This document shows positions 46,214 to 55,996 of a stretch of 64,000 bases of DNA, piece after piece; within the stretch, counting starts at the first letter, position 1; every line of letters starts with the position of its first letter. The position numbers and the translations under genes are program-made. Under the pieces are notes generated by a model. The model was not told the origin of the DNA. It made no database searches and was given only the letters and a program-made list of their open reading frames with translations. This stretch comes from Pectobacterium carotovorum (lineage in GTDB: Bacteria; Pseudomonadota; Gammaproteobacteria; Enterobacterales; Enterobacteriaceae), in assembly GCA_016415585.1 (NCBI GenBank), contig CP066552.1:2542001-2606000 (forward strand), written 5' to 3'.

Positions 46214-47023
46214 TTACTTCTTCATCCATTCCGGCTTCTGGAACGCGTGGAACATGGAGTTTTTGTCCTCAAAGAACGCGGCGAATTCTGGGGATTGAAC
46301 GGCCGCTTTCAGATCCTGAGCGAATGGTTTGTCGGCATCTTCCGCACGCACAACGATCATGTTTTTCAGATCTTCCGGCAGCACATCCAGTTGAATGGCG
46401 TCAGACAGGTTCAGGCCAGCGGAAATCGCGAAGTTGGCGTTAATCAGCGAACCGGTTACGCCGCCCAGCGCGCGCGGTAGCTGTGCGGCTTCCAGCGGTT
46501 TAAAGACCAGCCCTTTCGGGTTTTCTGTGATGTCACGCAGCGAGGCTTTGGTCGGCGTAATATCTGGATTGATCTTGATCAGGCCGTATTTTTGCAGGAA
46601 ATCCAGTGAACGCGCTAGGTTTGATGGATCGTTTGGCAGCGTCACGATATCGCCCGCTTTCAGCTCATCCAACGAGCGTACTTTGTTGGAGTAAAAACCC
46701 ATGCTGGCCGTCGGCACGGTGATCACTTCTGCCAGTTTCAGCCCTTTATCCGCGCTGAAACGATCAAGATAGCGGCGGTTTTGGAACAGGTTGGCATCGA
46801 TACTGTTGTTCGACAGCGCCAGATTCGGCTGGATGTAGTCGCTGAATTCACGCACTTTTACGTCGTAGCCTTTTTTCACCATTTCCGGCTTGATCGCTTT
46901 CGTGACCATATCGCCATACGGCCCCGGCGAGACGCCGATGGTGATTTCTTTGCCTGAATCTGCTGCGTAAGCCTGAGAGATGCCCAATGCCAGCATGAGT
47001 GGAATGAGTTTTTTCAATCGCAT
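46214..47023 (-). CDS. MetQ/NlpA-family ABC transporter substrate-binding protein
   Basis: 269 residues. Signal peptide ending SQAYA-ADSG (about residue 21) with no lipobox cysteine, so it is probably a free periplasmic protein, unlike lipidated MetQ. The rest fits the NlpA family (ITIGVSPGPYGDMV, IDANLFQNRRYLD, TLPNDPSNLARSL). Last gene of the minus-strand set metN-like, metI-like, racemase. A palindromic repeat lies between the racemase and this gene. Substrate could be methionine-like or an N-acyl amino acid. Confidence 0.9.
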   Translation of the reverse strand: MRLKKLIPLMLALGISQAYAADSGKEITIGVSPGPYGDMVTKAIKPEMVKKGYDVKVREFSDYIQPNLALSNNSIDANLFQNRRYLDRFSADKGLKLAEVITVPTASMGFYSNKVRSLDELKAGDIVTLPNDPSNLARSLDFLQKYGLIKINPDITPTKASLRDITENPKGLVFKPLEAAQLPRALGGVTGSLINANFAISAGLNLSDAIQLDVLPEDLKNMIVVRAEDADKPFAQDLKAAVQSPEFAAFFEDKNSMFHAFQKPEWMKK

Positions 47024-47110
47024 CGTCGCGTTCCTGTCTGTCCGATTTAGTCAGTATTCGCCGTTTTGCTAACGGCATTTTCGTTATGTTAGGCGTCTGT
47101 AGCCACGGTT

Positions 47111-47183
47111 AAGATCGAGATACCGGGAGCGACCACGGTACGAGGCATCCCTGCGGGAACCTCATCACCGTGTTTCTCCCTAA
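47111..47183. repeat. Dispersed ~72-bp palindromic repeat, copy 2
   Basis: Matches 42983-43054 with a few substitutions, some affecting both arms (CACGGT...CACCGTG). Lies in the gap between the racemase gene and the substrate-binding protein gene. Confidence 0.8.
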
Positions 47184-47300
47184 ATCCATACTCTTATGCC
47201 CTGCGTGGCATCGCTCATTATTTTTATAACGTTATTCCCTGGTGTTGGATAACGTTTTACTGCTCACACTTCTTACTAAAGTTTCTGATTAAAGAATCAG

Positions 47301-48413
47301 TTAAAACAAAAAGGTTTCCTGTCCGTAGCAATATTTTTCGTACAGTTCAGGGTTAATATCGAAGCCGATTCCCGGTTTATTTGGCACCGCAACACAGCTG
47401 TCTTTGTCTAATTCGACAAACGGCAGCATGAAGTCTTCATGCCAGTAGCGGGAAGATGGCGGAATATCGTGCGCGTAGATAAAATTCGGCAACGTAGACA
47501 CCGCAATGTTGTGCGCTTTACCGACCGCCGTATCCAGCATACCGCCGCACCACACCGGAATATTGTGGGCCTGACAGTAGTCATGAATCAGCTTGGTTTC
47601 AGTAATACCGCCCACGCGCGCGACTTTAATATTGATGATTTTGGCGCTGCCCAGCTCGATCGCCTTACGGGCATCTTCTACCGACGCAATACTTTCATCC
47701 AGACAGATCGGTGTATTCACCGCCGCCTGAAGTTTGCGGTGGTCGATAATATCGTCATGCGCCAGCGGTTGTTCGATCATCAGCAGATTGAATTTATCGA
47801 TGCGTTTAAAGAAATCGATATCGTCCAGCGTGTAAGCGGAATTAGCATCCACCATCAGCGTGATATCACCAAACGTCTGACGCAATGCCGCAATATAGTC
47901 GTAATCTTTTCCCGGCTTGATCTTTATTTTGATGCGCTTGTAGCCTTCGTTCAGGAAATTATCGACCACGCTGACTAATTGATCGGGCGTGTCCTGAATA
48001 CCAATACTCACTCCCGCTTCGACGTTATTCCGCACGCCGCCCAGTAATTGGTGTAGCGGTACGCCTTTTATCTTCGCGTAAGCATCCCAAATACCGCCTT
48101 CGATTGCCGCTTTGGCGCAGTTATTACGCTTTACCGGGGCAAAAATATCGCGCACCTGTGATGGATGCTCAATATCCCCGGCCTGTTTAATCATCGGGAT
48201 CAGGAAGTCACGCATAATATGCCAGGCGGTGACGTTGGTTTCTTCGTTATAAAACGGCAGCGAAATGGCCGAGCAATCGCCGTAACCAATCTGCCCGCCA
48301 GCGTGCACTTCCGCGATGGAGAAGTGTTTCTCCGTCTGCGTCGCAAAGCTGGTGGTAAATGGCGTTTTCAGCGCCATTTTCATTTTTCTTAATACAATTT
48401 TGTCTATTTTCAT
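47301..48413 (-). CDS. Enolase-superfamily racemase (N-succinylamino acid racemase/OSBS/dipeptide epimerase type)
   Basis: 370 residues, muconate-lactonizing subgroup. The barrel catalytic residues are all visible: KxK at K162/K164, metal ligands D189 (VDANSAY), E214 (EQPL) and D239 (LDES), and the second lysine K263 (KVARVGG). This pattern with lysines on both faces fits two-base racemisation in N-succinylamino acid racemases and dipeptide epimerases. It also fits o-succinylbenzoate synthase, but no other menaquinone gene is near. The gene is enclosed by ABC transporter genes, so the substrate is probably imported. Precise specificity is not readable from sequence. Confidence 0.85.
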   Translation of the reverse strand: MKIDKIVLRKMKMALKTPFTTSFATQTEKHFSIAEVHAGGQIGYGDCSAISLPFYNEETNVTAWHIMRDFLIPMIKQAGDIEHPSQVRDIFAPVKRNNCAKAAIEGGIWDAYAKIKGVPLHQLLGGVRNNVEAGVSIGIQDTPDQLVSVVDNFLNEGYKRIKIKIKPGKDYDYIAALRQTFGDITLMVDANSAYTLDDIDFFKRIDKFNLLMIEQPLAHDDIIDHRKLQAAVNTPICLDESIASVEDARKAIELGSAKIINIKVARVGGITETKLIHDYCQAHNIPVWCGGMLDTAVGKAHNIAVSTLPNFIYAHDIPPSSRYWHEDFMLPFVELDKDSCVAVPNKPGIGFDINPELYEKYCYGQETFLF

Positions 48414-48454
48414 GACATCTCTCTGCTGCCCTGAATACCTTATCCTGCTGTGGT

Positions 48455-49114
48455 TTAGCGGCGTTCGCGCTTATTCGCCCGACGCGATAGCCTATCACCC
48501 AGCGTTTGCACGACCTGTACCAGCACCACCAGCGCAATCACGGTCACCACCATCACTTCGGTTTCATAGCGGTAATAGCCGAAGCGGATCGCCAGATCGC
48601 CGACACCGCCGCCGCCAACAATTCCGGCCATCGCCGAGTAGCCAATCAGGCTGACCAGCGTAATCGTCAGGCCGCGTAGCAATCCTGCCAACGCTTCCGG
48701 TAACAGCACGGTCGCAATGATGCGCGTTGGGCTAGCGCCAAAAGCTTCAGCCGCTTCCACAATGCCCGGATCGACTTCACGCAGCGCGGAATCCACCAGA
48801 CGAGCATAAAACGCAATCGCCGCAACCGACATCGGCACCGCCGCCGCAACCGGCCCTATAGTGTTCCCCAGCAGTAGCTGCGTTAATGGCAACAGCAGCA
48901 CCAGCAGGATCACAAACGGGATCGAGCGGATGATATTCACCAGAATGGTGGAGATCAGATAGATAAAACGGTTCTGCCAGAATAAATGGCGATCGGTTAC
49001 ATAAATCGCGATACCTAACGGCAAGCCAAATACCACCGCACAGAGCGTTGAAATACACACCATCGTGAAGGTTTCACCGAACGCGAAGATTAATTCACCG
49101 AATAACTCAGTCAT
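48455..49114 (-). CDS. MetI-like ABC transporter permease
   Basis: 219 residues from the ATG at 49114 (MTELFGELI), which overlaps the ATPase stop by 8 bases. Upstream codons of the frame lie inside the ATPase gene. Five membrane helices and the ABC permease loop (EAFGASPTRIIATVLLPEAL, about 125-145) are visible. Closest in form to MetI of the methionine importer. Confidence 0.92.
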   Translation of the reverse strand: MTELFGELIFAFGETFTMVCISTLCAVVFGLPLGIAIYVTDRHLFWQNRFIYLISTILVNIIRSIPFVILLVLLLPLTQLLLGNTIGPVAAAVPMSVAAIAFYARLVDSALREVDPGIVEAAEAFGASPTRIIATVLLPEALAGLLRGLTITLVSLIGYSAMAGIVGGGGVGDLAIRFGYYRYETEVMVVTVIALVVLVQVVQTLGDRLSRRANKRERR

Positions 49115-50141
49115 TGATGACCTCCACTCCAAAGGTATTCTGTCGAATATAAGCAATAGCCGCGGCTAAGTTATCCGCCGCAGGATCGTCACGGTATGAA
49201 ATCTGAGCAATAATATGCCCCAGCGCGCGATCGTTAATATATTCAATATTGCCGTGCAGAATATTGACCGAGACCTGAAACTGCTGAGCTACGTCGGATA
49301 ATATCGGTTGTTCTACCGAATTATCAGCGAAAAGTATTTTCAGCAAAACGCCTTTATTATTCAGCTTAAAGCGTTTAGGTAATTCGACTGGACTGGTATG
49401 GCTAACCAGCTGTTTGGTGTAGGCGTGCTGCGGTGCAGAGAAGATCGTAAAGACGTCGCCCTCTTCCACAATATTTCCGCCCGTCATCACCGCCATGCGC
49501 TGACAAATACTTTTAATCACGCTCATTTCGTGGGAAATAAGTACGATCGTAATACCTAACCGGACATTGATACTTTTCAATAACGCCAGAATAGATGCCG
49601 ACGTTTCCAAATCCAGTGCGGAGGTCGGTTCATCACACAGCAGTACTTCGGGATGGTTGGCAATGGCGCGGGCGATACCCACACGCTGTTTCTGCCCGCC
49701 GCTCAGCTGCGCTGGATAAGATGTTCCTTTATCCTGCAACCCGACCAGCGCCAAAATTTCCGGCACGCGCGATGCAATTTCTTCTTTACTCTTACCCGCG
49801 GCACGCAGGCTGAACGCCACGTTGTCATACACATTACGGGTATGCATCAGATTAAAATGCTGGAATATCATCCCGATACGTTGCCGGTGCTGGCGCAGCT
49901 CACGGCCAGAAGTATCGCTGATCAGTGCATCGCTCAGAAATACACGCCCTTGTGTTGGGCGTTGCAGCAAATTGATCGTCCTCAGCAGCGTGCTTTTTCC
50001 TGCGCCGCTGGTGCCGACAATCCCAAAAACTTCACCCTGTTGAATGGTCAGGTTGACGTTGTTTACCGCCCTGGACTGTGCTTCTTTACCGGCGGGAAAA
50101 TCAACGCTCACGTTTTCTAACCGAATCATTACCTGACTCAC
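49107..50141 (-). CDS. MetN-like ABC transporter ATPase
   Basis: 344 residues. Walker A GTSGAGKST (about 43-51), signature LSGGQKQRVGIARA, Walker B LLCDEPTSALD, and an H-loop in LISHEM. A C-terminal NIL/ACT-like domain (about 265-340), typical of MetN, usually senses the transported amino acid. First gene of the operon. No S-box, Met box or other defined control site was recognised upstream. Confidence 0.93.
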   Translation of the reverse strand: MSQVMIRLENVSVDFPAGKEAQSRAVNNVNLTIQQGEVFGIVGTSGAGKSTLLRTINLLQRPTQGRVFLSDALISDTSGRELRQHRQRIGMIFQHFNLMHTRNVYDNVAFSLRAAGKSKEEIASRVPEILALVGLQDKGTSYPAQLSGGQKQRVGIARAIANHPEVLLCDEPTSALDLETSASILALLKSINVRLGITIVLISHEMSVIKSICQRMAVMTGGNIVEEGDVFTIFSAPQHAYTKQLVSHTSPVELPKRFKLNNKGVLLKILFADNSVEQPILSDVAQQFQVSVNILHGNIEYINDRALGHIIAQISYRDDPAADNLAAAIAYIRQNTFGVEVIND

Positions 50142-50533
50142 TCCTGCTGTTGCCGACTGTTTAAGTGATGTAGCGCGGCATACGCAAATGTATGCCTGTT
50201 TGATATAAGGGCAAGGCTCCTCTCTCTTGTTGTCGTATAGCTTTCGAGGATAAACGCCTTTTTTATTGAGGAATAACCTGGCTACTTGTGGCTGCCATTT
50301 TTGTTATAATCAGATTAAATCTTTATAAATCAATAAAATATTGAAAAATTATCGTCTGTTTAAAATAAAGAGAAATGAGCTTTGCGTCAATGATAAAAAA
50401 AGCAAATCACCTTTCTTTTTTTTAGAAATCATATCTTTCTTACTGCATTTTCCTTTATTTCCTGATTCAGCACTAAACACGCTTCCCTTAAAATTGAGGG
50501 AAGCGGGAAAAAGCCAAATTATCGATAAAATGG
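50142..50533. other. AT-rich intergenic region
   Basis: 392 bases, strongly AT-rich. It should hold the metN-like promoter. A 77-codon frame from a TTG at 50341 has no ribosome binding site or recognisable product and is not accepted. A hairpin GCTTCCCT/AGGGAAGC (50481-50504) lies after the amidase gene and could be a weak terminator on the minus strand. Confidence 0.5.
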
Positions 50534-51481
50534 CTATTTATGAAAATATTTCTCTACCAACGCGTAAAGAATAGCGGTTGTTTCAATGTCGATAATCCCG
50601 CTGTAATCGCACTGGCGAAAATGAAGTTGAAAAGCTCTAACCAGATCTTGTAGCCCTTTCTCTGAATCAGCATTTGTAACATCATAACCATATTCCTTGA
50701 ACTTCAAAATAATTTCACTATCTGAGGGCATTGCCTGCTGAAATTGTGATTCATATTTCTCTTTAGTACTTTGTTCAAACCATGCCCCAATCCCGCTATT
50801 ATAAAGTTTTTCCCATGGGAAGGCCGCTCCGGGATCATTCTTACGGCCAGGGGCAATATCCGAATGGCCGACTATATTAACAGGAGTGATATCTGGATAT
50901 CGTTGGATGATATTTAAACTTAGATCTATTACGGCATCTATCTGGCTCGTATTAAACAAAGGATATGTAATATTCCCATGTCCATCATCAGAAGCCAAAT
51001 TAACTATCTCAATACCAATTGATGTATCATTTATATTTGTACGGTTAGCCCATGAACTGTCCCCTGCATGCCAAGCTCTTTCTTTTTCATCAACCAGATT
51101 AAAAACTCTTATACTGTTGAAGCCATCATCAATATAAGAACGATCGGTCGGGTCTGGCACAAGGTAATGTGCGCTAACATTATTTCCAGTCAACGCATTG
51201 ATCGAGTCCTTAAAATTTAAGGCGGTGTAGTGCATAACTATAAAACGAACTCGGGAATTGAAACCTTTCACAGATCGGTATGAGTTATAATCTATATTTA
51301 GCGGTTGAGTAGATAGCTTAACATCGCCAGCTGCTTGTCGAACACTTTCCAACTTGCTTATCGCTATATTCTTTTCAATATCATCCATCTCATTCTTAGA
51401 TAAGATACTAATGTTTCCCTCTTTAATATTTCTTGCATTATTTTTGCATGAAATAATAGCACTAATTTTATTTATTGGCAT
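50534..51481 (-). CDS. N-acetylmuramoyl-L-alanine amidase (Amidase_2, AmpD/AmiD-like)
   Basis: 315 residues. Amidase_2 zinc site: H84 (VMHYTA), H206 (GHSDIAPG) and D216 (KNDPG), with E158 (IGIEIV) as the probable catalytic residue. A C-terminal helical domain (about 240-312) resembles the peptidoglycan-binding part of AmiD. The first 75 residues are an extra, polar, lysine/asparagine-rich segment with no signal peptide or lipobox, unlike E. coli AmiD. The gene is much AT-richer than its neighbours, a sign of transfer. It could act in cytoplasmic muropeptide recycling, or be exported by a system that does not need a signal peptide. Confidence 0.88.
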   Translation of the reverse strand: MPINKISAIISCKNNARNIKEGNISILSKNEMDDIEKNIAISKLESVRQAAGDVKLSTQPLNIDYNSYRSVKGFNSRVRFIVMHYTALNFKDSINALTGNNVSAHYLVPDPTDRSYIDDGFNSIRVFNLVDEKERAWHAGDSSWANRTNINDTSIGIEIVNLASDDGHGNITYPLFNTSQIDAVIDLSLNIIQRYPDITPVNIVGHSDIAPGRKNDPGAAFPWEKLYNSGIGAWFEQSTKEKYESQFQQAMPSDSEIILKFKEYGYDVTNADSEKGLQDLVRAFQLHFRQCDYSGIIDIETTAILYALVEKYFHK

Positions 51482-51723
51482 TATATCGCCCTCTTTTCAT
51501 GTTTTTTTAATTTATGGCTCTCTTGGTATAGAAGTAAAATCTTCCAGAGGCAAATAAGTTACAGAAATAAGCATTAATTGATAGTTATGCGAACATGCTT
51601 TTCATTTATTTTAATCATATACTCTAAATAATTCGCGTTTCAGGCAGGCGGCAAGAAAGGACAAATTCGGCGGGAACGAATTTGTCCAGCCAAAGGCAGG
51701 TTTGAACGCTACTTGCAGCGGCC

Positions 51724-51811
51724 CCAACGGGGTGAGGCACACACCGGTGTGCCGAGTAGCGTTGCCAACGGGGTGAGGCACACACCGGTGTGCCGAGTAG
51801 CGTTGCCAACG
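51724..51811. repeat. 41-bp tandem repeat with internal palindrome (REP-like)
   Basis: Two perfect 41-bp units (51724-51764 and 51765-51805) and the start of a third. Each contains the 12-bp palindrome CACACCGGTGTG. The flank (AGGCAACTTGAAGTATGACG) resembles an enterobacterial intergenic repeat. Located between the amidase and cls genes. Confidence 0.88.
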
Positions 51812-51989
51812 CACAGGCAACTTGAAGTATGACGAGTTCAGCGTATGGTATTTTTTCAGCAGACTCGAGTAACATCCCGCCTACGTTTTACCACGGTCAG
51901 CACTCTATTCAGAGGAAAGGTATTTCCCCTTTTATAGATCTATGCGTACACTTTGTTAATTCTTTGCAGAAGGGAACGATGCTGCTTTT

Positions 51990-53450
51990 ATGTCAACATT
52001 TTATACCGTAATGAGTTGGTTACTGGTTTTTAGCTACTGGCTGCTGATAGCAGGTGTGACCTTGCGTATTCTGATGAAGCGCCGGGCGGTGCCTTCAGCA
52101 ATGGCCTGGCTACTGGTGATTTATATTCTGCCAATTGTCGGTATTGTCGCTTACCTTTCATTTGGCGAACTCCATCTTGGCAAACGCCGGGCTGAACGCG
52201 CCAGCAAAATGTGGCCATCAACAGCAAAATGGCTGCGCGAATTAAAAGAGTATCGCCGTATTTTCGCGACGGAAAACAGCGAGGTCGCCAGCGCGTTATT
52301 TCAGCTGTGTGAAAGGCGGCAGGGGGTTGGCGGCGTTAAAGGCAATCAGTTACAACTGCTGACCACGTTTGATGACACCATTAAAGCGTTATTGCGTGAT
52401 ATTGAACTTGCCCGCAACAACATCGAAATGGTGTTTTACATCTGGCAACCCGGCGGCTTGGTTGAACAAGTCACGTCTTCCCTTATCGCGGCGGCGCGGC
52501 GCGGGGTACACTGCCGCATTCTGCTGGACTCTGCCGGCAGCGTACAGTTTTTCCGCCAGCATCATCCCAAACTGATGCGCACTGCGGGTATAGAAGTAGT
52601 TGAAGCTCTGAAAGTCAATCTGTTCCGTGCTTTCCTGCGTCGCATGGATCTGCGGCAGCACCGTAAAATAATCCTGATCGACAGCCGTATTGCCTATACC
52701 GGTAGTATGAATATGGTCGATCCTCGTTTCTTCAAACAAGATGCAGGCGTCGGGCAATGGATTGACCTGATGGCGCGTATTGAAGGCCCGGTAGCAACGA
52801 CTCTGGGAATTATTTACTGCTGCGATTGGGAAATGGAAACGGGTAAGCGCCTGCTTCCGCCTCCGCCGGATGTTAACGTCATGCCGTTCGAACAAGAGAG
52901 TGGCCACACGATTCAGGTTATTGCTTCCGGTCCCGGTTACCCGGAAGAGATGATTCATCAGGCCCTGCTCACGTCCGTCTATTCGGCACGTAAACAGCTG
53001 ATCATGACGACGCCCTACTTCGTACCCAGCGACGATCTACTTCACGCCATCTGTACCGCCGCCCAGCGCGGGGTCGATGTCAGCATTATTGTTCCGCATA
53101 AGAATGACTCCGTGTTAGTCGGTTGGGCCAGCCGCGCCTTCTTCACGGAACTGCTGGACGCTGGCGTAAAGATTTATCAATTCAAAGACGGACTGCTGCA
53201 CACCAAAAGCGTGCTGGTAGACGGCCAGCTCAGCCTGGTCGGCACAGTGAATCTGGACATGCGCAGCTTGTGGCTGAACTTTGAAATCACGCTGGTGATT
53301 GATGATGCCGGATTCGGCAGTGATTTAGCCTGCGTACAGGAAGATTATATCGCCCGCTCCCGCCTGTTAAATGCAGAACAGTGGCAAAACCGCCCTTATT
53401 GGCAACGCATAGTCGAGCGGCTGTTCTACTTTTTCAGTCCCCTGCTATAA
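51990..53450 (+). CDS. clsA: Cardiolipin synthase A
   Basis: 486 residues, the ClsA length. Two N-terminal membrane helices (about 5-27 and 38-57) are followed by two phospholipase D domains. Each has a complete HKD motif: H224-K226-D231 and H404-K406-D411. Condenses two phosphatidylglycerols to cardiolipin in the inner membrane. Followed by yciU, as in many enterobacteria. Confidence 0.97.
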   Translation: MSTFYTVMSWLLVFSYWLLIAGVTLRILMKRRAVPSAMAWLLVIYILPIVGIVAYLSFGELHLGKRRAERASKMWPSTAKWLRELKEYRRIFATENSEVASALFQLCERRQGVGGVKGNQLQLLTTFDDTIKALLRDIELARNNIEMVFYIWQPGGLVEQVTSSLIAAARRGVHCRILLDSAGSVQFFRQHHPKLMRTAGIEVVEALKVNLFRAFLRRMDLRQHRKIILIDSRIAYTGSMNMVDPRFFKQDAGVGQWIDLMARIEGPVATTLGIIYCCDWEMETGKRLLPPPPDVNVMPFEQESGHTIQVIASGPGYPEEMIHQALLTSVYSARKQLIMTTPYFVPSDDLLHAICTAAQRGVDVSIIVPHKNDSVLVGWASRAFFTELLDAGVKIYQFKDGLLHTKSVLVDGQLSLVGTVNLDMRSLWLNFEITLVIDDAGFGSDLACVQEDYIARSRLLNAEQWQNRPYWQRIVERLFYFFSPLL

Positions 53451-53888
<438 letters not shown>

Positions 53889-53906
53889 GTTATCTCGCTT
53901 AAACGT

Positions 53907-53936
53907 AAGGCGTCTCCCGCAGGAGACGCCTTTTTT
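53907..53936 (+). terminator. Terminator after yciU
   Basis: AAGGCGTCTCC pairs with GGAGACGCCTT around a short loop, followed by TTTTTT. Lies between convergent yciU and oppF. Confidence 0.92.
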
Positions 53937-53958
53937 ACATCAGCCGCCGATAAACGGG

Positions 53959-54993
53959 TTACTGAACTTCCGCTTCCTGCACCGGTAACAGCGCTTGCGG
54001 ATCGACCTTCAGGCATGAAACGGCGTGCGTAAAGCTCCCTTCCAGCAGCGGACGCGTTTTCAAGCACTCAGGGCCGACCACTGGACAACGGGTGCAGAAC
54101 ACACAGCCTAATGGCGGATTAATCGGTGAAGGTAAATCCCCTTCCAGCAGTTGTATCTTCTTGTTCCGTTCCTGATCGGGATCGGGAATCGGCACAGCAG
54201 ACATCAGCGCCCGTGTATAGGGATGCTGCGGGTTTTGATAGACCTGATCGTACGTTCCCAGCTCTACCGCATGCCCCAGATACATCACCAACACACGATC
54301 GGAAATGTGCTTCACGACCGATAAATCATGAGCGATAAAAATCAGCGACAGGCGCATTTCACGCTGTAGCTGACACAGCAGGTTAACTACCTGTGCCTGA
54401 ATCGACACGTCCAGCGCGGAAACCGGTTCATCACAGATAATCAGCTTAGGCTCCAAAATCAGCGCCCGTGCGATGCCGATACGCTGACACTGCCCGCCAG
54501 AGAATTCATGCGGATAGCGGTTGATCAGGTTCGGCAGCAGTCCAACCTTCAGCATCATCGCTTTCACGCGATCTTTTACCGTTTGGCGATCCAGCTCAGG
54601 GTGATAGACCTTCAACGGCTCGGCAATAATTTCACCGATGGTCATACGCGGGTTCAACGACGCCAGCGGATCCTGGAATATCATCTGAATGTCGCTGCGC
54701 GTGGCGTGCCACTCATCGGCGCTCATGCCCAGCAGGTCTTTCCCCAGCCAGGTAACCCGCCCGTCAGTCGCTTTTACCAGCCCGATAATGGCACGTGCCA
54801 ACGTAGACTTGCCGCAGCCGGATTCCCCCACTACGCCCAGCGTTTCGCCTTCATATAAACGTAGCGTCACGCCATCAACGGCTTTCAGTTTTTTCGGCGG
54901 CTGCCAGAACCACTGCTTATCATCTCTGACGTCAAAGTGGACTTTCAGATCGTCCACTTCTAATAACACCTTTTTCTCGTCCGCGTTGTTCAT
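53959..54993 (-). CDS. oppF: OppF, oligopeptide ABC transporter ATPase
   Basis: 344 residues. Walker A GESGCGKS, signature SGGQCQRIGIARAL, Walker B LIICDEPVSALD, and the C-terminal oligopeptide-transporter extension with a cysteine cluster (CVFCTRCPVVGPEC) that binds an Fe-S cluster in this family. Overlaps oppD by 4 bases. Confidence 0.97.
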   Translation of the reverse strand: MNNADEKKVLLEVDDLKVHFDVRDDKQWFWQPPKKLKAVDGVTLRLYEGETLGVVGESGCGKSTLARAIIGLVKATDGRVTWLGKDLLGMSADEWHATRSDIQMIFQDPLASLNPRMTIGEIIAEPLKVYHPELDRQTVKDRVKAMMLKVGLLPNLINRYPHEFSGGQCQRIGIARALILEPKLIICDEPVSALDVSIQAQVVNLLCQLQREMRLSLIFIAHDLSVVKHISDRVLVMYLGHAVELGTYDQVYQNPQHPYTRALMSAVPIPDPDQERNKKIQLLEGDLPSPINPPLGCVFCTRCPVVGPECLKTRPLLEGSFTHAVSCLKVDPQALLPVQEAEVQ

Positions 54994-55985
54994 ACCACCT
55001 CCTCAATCGCTCTAAAGCAGGCGCGCAAGCGGCCATCACCAAAAGATTCCAGCGCCGGTGCACTATGGCAGACATCCATTGAATACGGGCAGCGTGGTTG
55101 GAACGGACAGCCTTTCGGCAAACGTAATAAGTTAGGCGGATTACCCGGAATGGTTGCCAGCACCTCATCTTCCGCATCCAGACGCGGCACGGCGTTGAGC
55201 AGGCCAACAGAATACGGGTGGCTCGGATGATAAAAGACGTCGCGTGCAGCGCCGTATTCCATGGTGCGTCCGGCGTACATCACCAGCACTTTGTCACAAA
55301 TACCAGCCACCACGCCCAGGTCATGGGTGATCATGATGATAGATGTATTAAACTCACGTTTCAGTTCGTTCAGCAGCGTCATAATCTGCGCCTGAACCGT
55401 TACGTCCAGTGCCGTTGTTGGTTCATCAGCAATCAGCAGCTTTGGCCGACACAGTAACGCCATCGCGATCATCACGCGCTGACGCATCCCGCCGGAAAAC
55501 TCATGCGGATACATCTTCATACGCTTACGCGCTTCCGGCATTTTTACCGCATCCAGCATTTTGACCGACTCTTCAAACGCTTCGCTTTTACTCATGCTTT
55601 TGTGCAACATCAGCACTTCCATCAGCTGTTCGCCGACACGCATGTAAGGGTTTAGCGAAGTCATCGGGTCCTGGAAAATCATACTGATTTCTTCAGCGCG
55701 CAGCTTATTCAGCTGGCTTTCTGGCAAATTGAGAATCTCTTTGCCACGAAAACGCGCCGAGCCGCCAATGCGACCATTACGCGCCAATAATCCCATCAAC
55801 GCAAACGCGGTTTGTGATTTACCGGAGCCGGATTCACCGACAATCCCCAGCGTTTCACCGGCGTTGAGCGTGAAGTTCAGGTCGTTAACCGCCGTCACAT
55901 CACCATCCTGCGTGTTGAACGTTACCCGGAGATCCTGAACATGTAGCAGCGCGTCGTGCGCACCAGTTAGCTCAATTTTGCCCAT
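54990..55985 (-). CDS. oppD: OppD, oligopeptide ABC transporter ATPase
   Basis: 331 residues. Walker A GESGSGKS, signature SGGMRQRVMIAMAL, Walker B LLIADEPTTALD, and C-terminal cysteine-containing extension (CPFQPRCPYSMDVC). Follows oppC by 11 bases. Confidence 0.97.
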   Translation of the reverse strand: MGKIELTGAHDALLHVQDLRVTFNTQDGDVTAVNDLNFTLNAGETLGIVGESGSGKSQTAFALMGLLARNGRIGGSARFRGKEILNLPESQLNKLRAEEISMIFQDPMTSLNPYMRVGEQLMEVLMLHKSMSKSEAFEESVKMLDAVKMPEARKRMKMYPHEFSGGMRQRVMIAMALLCRPKLLIADEPTTALDVTVQAQIMTLLNELKREFNTSIIMITHDLGVVAGICDKVLVMYAGRTMEYGAARDVFYHPSHPYSVGLLNAVPRLDAEDEVLATIPGNPPNLLRLPKGCPFQPRCPYSMDVCHSAPALESFGDGRLRACFRAIEEVV

Positions 55986-55996
55986 GTTAATGCTCC

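Noticed and set aside
43077..51481. Integrated prophage suggested by the Bor-like lipoprotein and the amidase
   Set aside because: No integrase, structural, lysis or replication genes, no tRNA and no att-like repeats lie nearby.
51724..51811. CRISPR array
   Set aside because: The 41-bp units abut directly without spacers and there are only two full copies. No cas genes are in the window.
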